From positions 1 through 8,419 of the forward strand of contig NZ_JBHWOO010000069.1 of assembly GCF_043424415.1 (NCBI RefSeq): 8,419 nt of DNA, written 5' to 3'. The position numbers were made by a program, and so were the translations under genes. This document shows, piece by piece, positions 7,298 to 8,419 of the stretch. Origin of the DNA: Luteococcus sp043424415. GTDB taxonomy: Bacteria; Actinomycetota; Actinomycetes; Propionibacteriales; Propionibacteriaceae. The notes beneath the pieces were generated by a model, which was not told where the DNA came from, did no database searches, and saw only the letters and a program-made list of their open reading frames with translations. The first letter of the stretch is position 1. Every line of letters begins with the position of its first letter.

Positions 7298-7316
7298 AAT
7301 CTCCTATGTGGAGATT
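7298..7316 (-). promoter_or_regulatory. Hairpin overlapping the mccA stop codon
   Basis: AATCTCC and GGAGATT form a perfect 7-bp stem with a 5-base loop. Its first A is the last base of the mccA TGA. A ribosome terminating on mccA would cover or melt this stem, so translation of the peptide could influence which downstream structures form. In E. coli, mccA termination is known to be ribosome-controlled, which makes the overlap notable. Confidence 0.55.
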
Positions 7317-7339
7317 CAGTTGCTCGAGGTGAGGCGCAT
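7316..7339 (-). CDS. mccA: MccA-like heptapeptide precursor MRLTSSN
   Basis: This 24-base gene (ATG CGC CTC ACC TCG AGC AAC, then TGA) is too short for gene callers. It encodes MRLTSSN, the same length as the E. coli MccA peptide MRTGNAN. It shares Met1, Arg2 and, critically, Asn7, the residue that MccB adenylates. AAAGGAG lies 6 bases upstream of the ATG, an excellent ribosome-binding site. The gene is followed by a hairpin on its stop codon, the main attenuator, then mccB and the exporter on the same strand. The expected product is formyl-MRLTSSN carrying AMP at its C-terminus, with Asn converted to an aspartamide link. After uptake and proteolysis this would mimic aspartyl-adenylate and inhibit aspartyl-tRNA synthetase. 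The identification rests on sequence and context; production is untested. Confidence 0.92.
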   Translation of the reverse strand: MRLTSSN

Positions 7340-7345
7340 GCCTGA

Positions 7346-7352
7346 CTCCTTT
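7346..7352 (-). promoter_or_regulatory. Strong ribosome-binding site of mccA
   Basis: AAAGGAG, six bases before the mccA ATG, is close to the ideal anti-16S sequence and fixes the start of the seven-codon gene. No convincing promoter -10/-35 pair could be assigned in the roughly 80 bases further upstream; the transcription start must lie there or near the inverted repeat at 7432-7450. Confidence 0.8.
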
Positions 7353-7420
7353 CATCTCTGCTGACTACCGAATCAGTACTGTGCCGCGTCGAGTTCCGCG
7401 GCGCTACACCGCTCAAGCCA

Positions 7421-7451
7421 TTGTGTCCGAACGGGCAGGACTCATGCCCGC
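7421..7451. repeat. 31-bp imperfect direct repeat, copy 1 (mccA side)
   Basis: This copy matches 28 of 31 bases with 8178-8208 in the same orientation; both begin TTGTGTCCGAA and end TCATGCCCGC. Inside is an inverted repeat CGGGCA (7432-7437) / TGCCCG (7445-7450) with a 7-base spacer. It lies about 80-110 bases upstream of the mccA start and just outside the left end of the IS remnant. It could be a regulator site or a duplicated target region. Confidence 0.75.
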
Positions 7452-7467
7452 ATAGACACCCGGGGTC

Positions 7468-7494
7468 GAATCGTCCCGGGATCTCCCGAGACTC
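7468..7494 (+). repeat. Left terminal inverted repeat of the IS3 remnant
   Basis: It pairs imperfectly with the complement of 8122-8148: GAATCG and CCCGG are identical and the last seven bases match at six positions. It precedes the OrfA start by about 23 bases, as in intact IS3 elements. Confidence 0.65.
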
Positions 7495-7517
7495 CGAACT
7501 TTGGGAAGGTTGGAGTC

Positions 7518-7637
7518 ATGCCAGGCAACACGAACAAGCGCTACCCGGCTGAGTTGAGAACCCGGGCGGTGAGGATGTACCACGAGACCCGCCCGGACCA
7601 TGACGGGGATTGGCCGGCGATGGTCAAGGTCGCCGCA
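7518..7637 (+). pseudogene. IS3-family OrfA N-terminal fragment
   Basis: ATG 7518, preceded by GGAAGGTTGGAG, starts a protein MPGNTNKRYPAELRTRAVRM that continues YHETRPDHDGDWPAMVKVA. This is the N-terminal part of the helix-turn-helix domain of IS3 OrfA proteins. After about residue 40 the frame loses similarity, reads a Trp/Pro/Ser-rich shadow and stops at 7751. The recognition helix and leucine zipper of OrfA are missing, so the gene is broken. Bases 7638-7760 are not confidently assigned and may be scrambled IS110 sequence. Confidence 0.7.
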
Positions 7638-7760
7638 ACGATCCCTCGCTGGTGGATCACATCCTCTCCACCCTGCGCACTGCTTCCCTACACCAGTGCG
7701 AGCTCGTGGAAGAGGCCCTGGGCCTGGCCGTGGTCCAACTCCTGGAGGTAGCCAGCCGCC

Positions 7761-8123
7761 ATGGCGGCTGGCGTCGAAGCTCTGGAGAAGGCGCTTACCC
7801 AGTCCTCCGAGGAGGACCCCCTCGCGCCGCTGGCCGGCAGTGCGCCGGGGCTGGGCCCTGTTCTCGCAGCGCGGGTACTGTCCAAGATCGGGGACGATCC
7901 GCACCGTTTCCCCACCGCCGCCAGTCTGACCGACCTGATCAAACCCCGGGCGCCGTGGAAGGGTGTTGATGAGGTCGAGTTCGCCACCGCGGAATGGGTC
8001 GACTGGTTCAACCACCGACGCATCTACGACTACTGCGGCGACATCCCACCAGCCGAGCTGGAGCAGGCCCACTACGCTGACCACATCCAGCCCGATCACG
8101 AGCTGGAAATGTCACACCACTGA
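7761..8123 (+). pseudogene. In-frame chimera: IS110 transposase C-terminus joined to IS3 OrfB C-terminus
   Basis: The open frame encodes 120 residues. Residues about 4-56, including SAPGLGPVLAARVLSKIGDD and PHRF, are the C-terminal transposase_20 type domain of IS110 elements (the PG-GP helix-hairpin-helix-like motif). From about residue 57 the sequence changes to IS3 OrfB: KPRAPWKGVDEVEFATAEW, then DWFNHRR and GDIPPAE. The junction is near base 7926. The catalytic Asp/Asp/Glu residues of OrfB lie before this segment and are lost, as is the IS110 DEDD domain. The simplest history is an IS110 insertion into an IS3 element followed by deletions. It is probably not functional although it remains open. 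Confidence 0.7.
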
Positions 8124-8148
8124 GTCCCCGGACTCACCGGGGCGATTC
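8122..8148 (-). repeat. Right terminal inverted repeat of the IS3 remnant
   Basis: This is the complement partner of 7468-7494. It starts at the TGA stop of the OrfB fragment, as is usual for IS3 elements, whose last gene ends at the right repeat. Confidence 0.65.
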
Positions 8149-8177
8149 ACTTGACGAGGAACATAGGGACACCCCCC

Positions 8178-8208
8178 TTGTGTCCGAATGGGCACGAATC
8201 ATGCCCGC
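8178..8208. repeat. 31-bp imperfect direct repeat, copy 2 (response-regulator side)
   Basis: This copy differs from copy 1 (7421-7451) at three positions. It keeps the inverted repeat GGGCA (8190-8194) / TGCCC (8202-8206) with the same 7-base spacer. It ends 38 bases before the GTG start of the response regulator, a normal distance for a promoter or operator. Confidence 0.75.
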
Positions 8209-8246
8209 CGAGGCATGTGGGCGAGGAGCTCGGCTAGCGTGAGTTC

Positions 8247-8419
8247 GTGCTTCCCCATATCCGTGTCGCCCTGTGCGATGACAACGCGTTGGTCCGCGAC
8301 TCCTTCGCTTCCTACTTGGCCACGGACTCGACAATCCGTCTGGTGGGTTCGTTCGCAAGCGGGTACGAGCTTCTCCAAGAACTCGTGCCAGGGGCCATCG
8401 ATGTCCTGCTCCTGGACGT
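8247..8419 (+). CDS. Response regulator, N-terminal receiver domain (3' end outside window)
   Basis: The 57 visible residues form the first half of a CheY-like receiver domain. The strand HIRVALCDD (4-12) supplies the acidic Mg pocket, then comes helix NALVRDSFASYLATD, strand IRLVGSFASG and helix YELLQELVPGA. The strand IDVLLLD ends with Asp57, the expected phospho-acceptor, at the last full codon. The GSFASGYELLQEL pattern is typical of NarL/FixJ-type regulators, whose LuxR-type DNA-binding domain would lie beyond the window. An in-frame TAG at 8235 forces the start to GTG 8247 or later. GAGGAG at 8223 is too far for a classic site; GTGAG is closer but weak. The neighbouring histidine kinase is not visible. 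Confidence 0.85.
   Translation, partial: MLPHIRVALCDDNALVRDSFASYLATDSTIRLVGSFASGYELLQELVPGAIDVLLLD

Larger units (their letters stand above)
7467..8149 (+). mobile_element. Degenerate IS3-family element carrying an IS110-family fragment
   Basis: The element is bounded by imperfect terminal inverted repeats. The left end contains GAATCG, one mismatch, then CCCGG and, after 8 unmatched bases, GAGACTC (7468-7494). The complement of the right end (8122-8148) contains GAATCG, one mismatch, CCCGG and, after 8 bases, GGGACTC. Between them are the start of an IS3 OrfA, an IS110-type transposase C-terminus and the end of an IS3 OrfB. At about 680 bp it is half the usual IS3 length, and the catalytic DDE core is missing. 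It cannot move on its own. A 3-bp target duplication is not evident. Confidence 0.75.

Noticed and set aside
7227..7355. Alternative 42-aa precursor from ATG 7355, overlapping mccA in another frame
   Set aside because: It has no ribosome-binding site, since the AAAGGAG lies after its start, and it ends in Ala, not Asn. It also runs into the loop of the terminator.
7413..8099. Minus-strand ORF of 228 codons over the IS remnant
   Set aside because: The opposite strand encodes recognisable IS3 and IS110 transposase pieces; this frame is Gly/Pro/Arg-rich shadow.
7421..8208. The 31-bp repeats as a CRISPR array or phage attachment sites
   Set aside because: There are only two copies about 750 bp apart with no spacers or cas genes, and no integrase or tRNA gene is present.

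Overview
The window comes from a high-GC actinomycete. The flanking genes use G/C-ending codons, GTG/TTG starts and alanine/arginine-rich proteins, and hand-counted 60-base lines in the flanks reach about 65-72% GC. The order or genus cannot be fixed from the sequence.

Layout. (1) 1-347: tail of a GNAT acetyltransferase cut by the window edge. (2) 400-1907, minus strand: two overlapping genes of unknown function. (3) 2188-3123, plus strand: an aminoglycoside-phosphotransferase-fold kinase. (4) 3189-4591, minus strand: a likely three-gene operon encoding a 49-aa hydrophobic microprotein (TTG start), a 260-aa multi-spanning membrane protein and a 142-aa protein with one membrane helix and a coiled coil. 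(5) 4738-7339, minus strand: a compact microcin C-like locus, visibly lower in GC (sampled lines 42-53%). (6) 7421-8208: a degenerate IS3-family element with an IS110-family fragment inside it, flanked by a 31-bp imperfect direct repeat. (7) 8247-end: the start of a response regulator, cut at its phospho-acceptor aspartate.

The main discovery is the microcin C-like locus. The 351-aa E1/ThiF-fold protein at 6091-7146 has the architecture and signature blocks of MccB, the enzyme that joins AMP to the C-terminal asparagine of a ribosomal peptide. Next to it is an MFS exporter (MccC role). About 170 bp upstream of mccB lies a 24-bp gene with a strong Shine-Dalgarno that encodes exactly seven residues, MRLTSSN. 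It has the same length, the same Met-Arg start and the same terminal Asn as the E. coli MccA peptide MRTGNAN. A strong hairpin with a T-run lies between mccA and mccB, and a smaller hairpin overlaps the mccA stop codon, matching the attenuated mccA/mccB arrangement known in E. coli. The proposed pathway is: the ribosome makes formyl-MRLTSSN, MccB adenylates it, MccC exports it, and target cells process it to a non-hydrolysable aspartyl-adenylate mimic that inhibits aspartyl-tRNA synthetase. No mccD, mccE or mccF homologue is present, so the product is probably the simple peptidyl-adenylate, and self-immunity must come from the exporter or an unrecognised gene such as those in the downstream operon.
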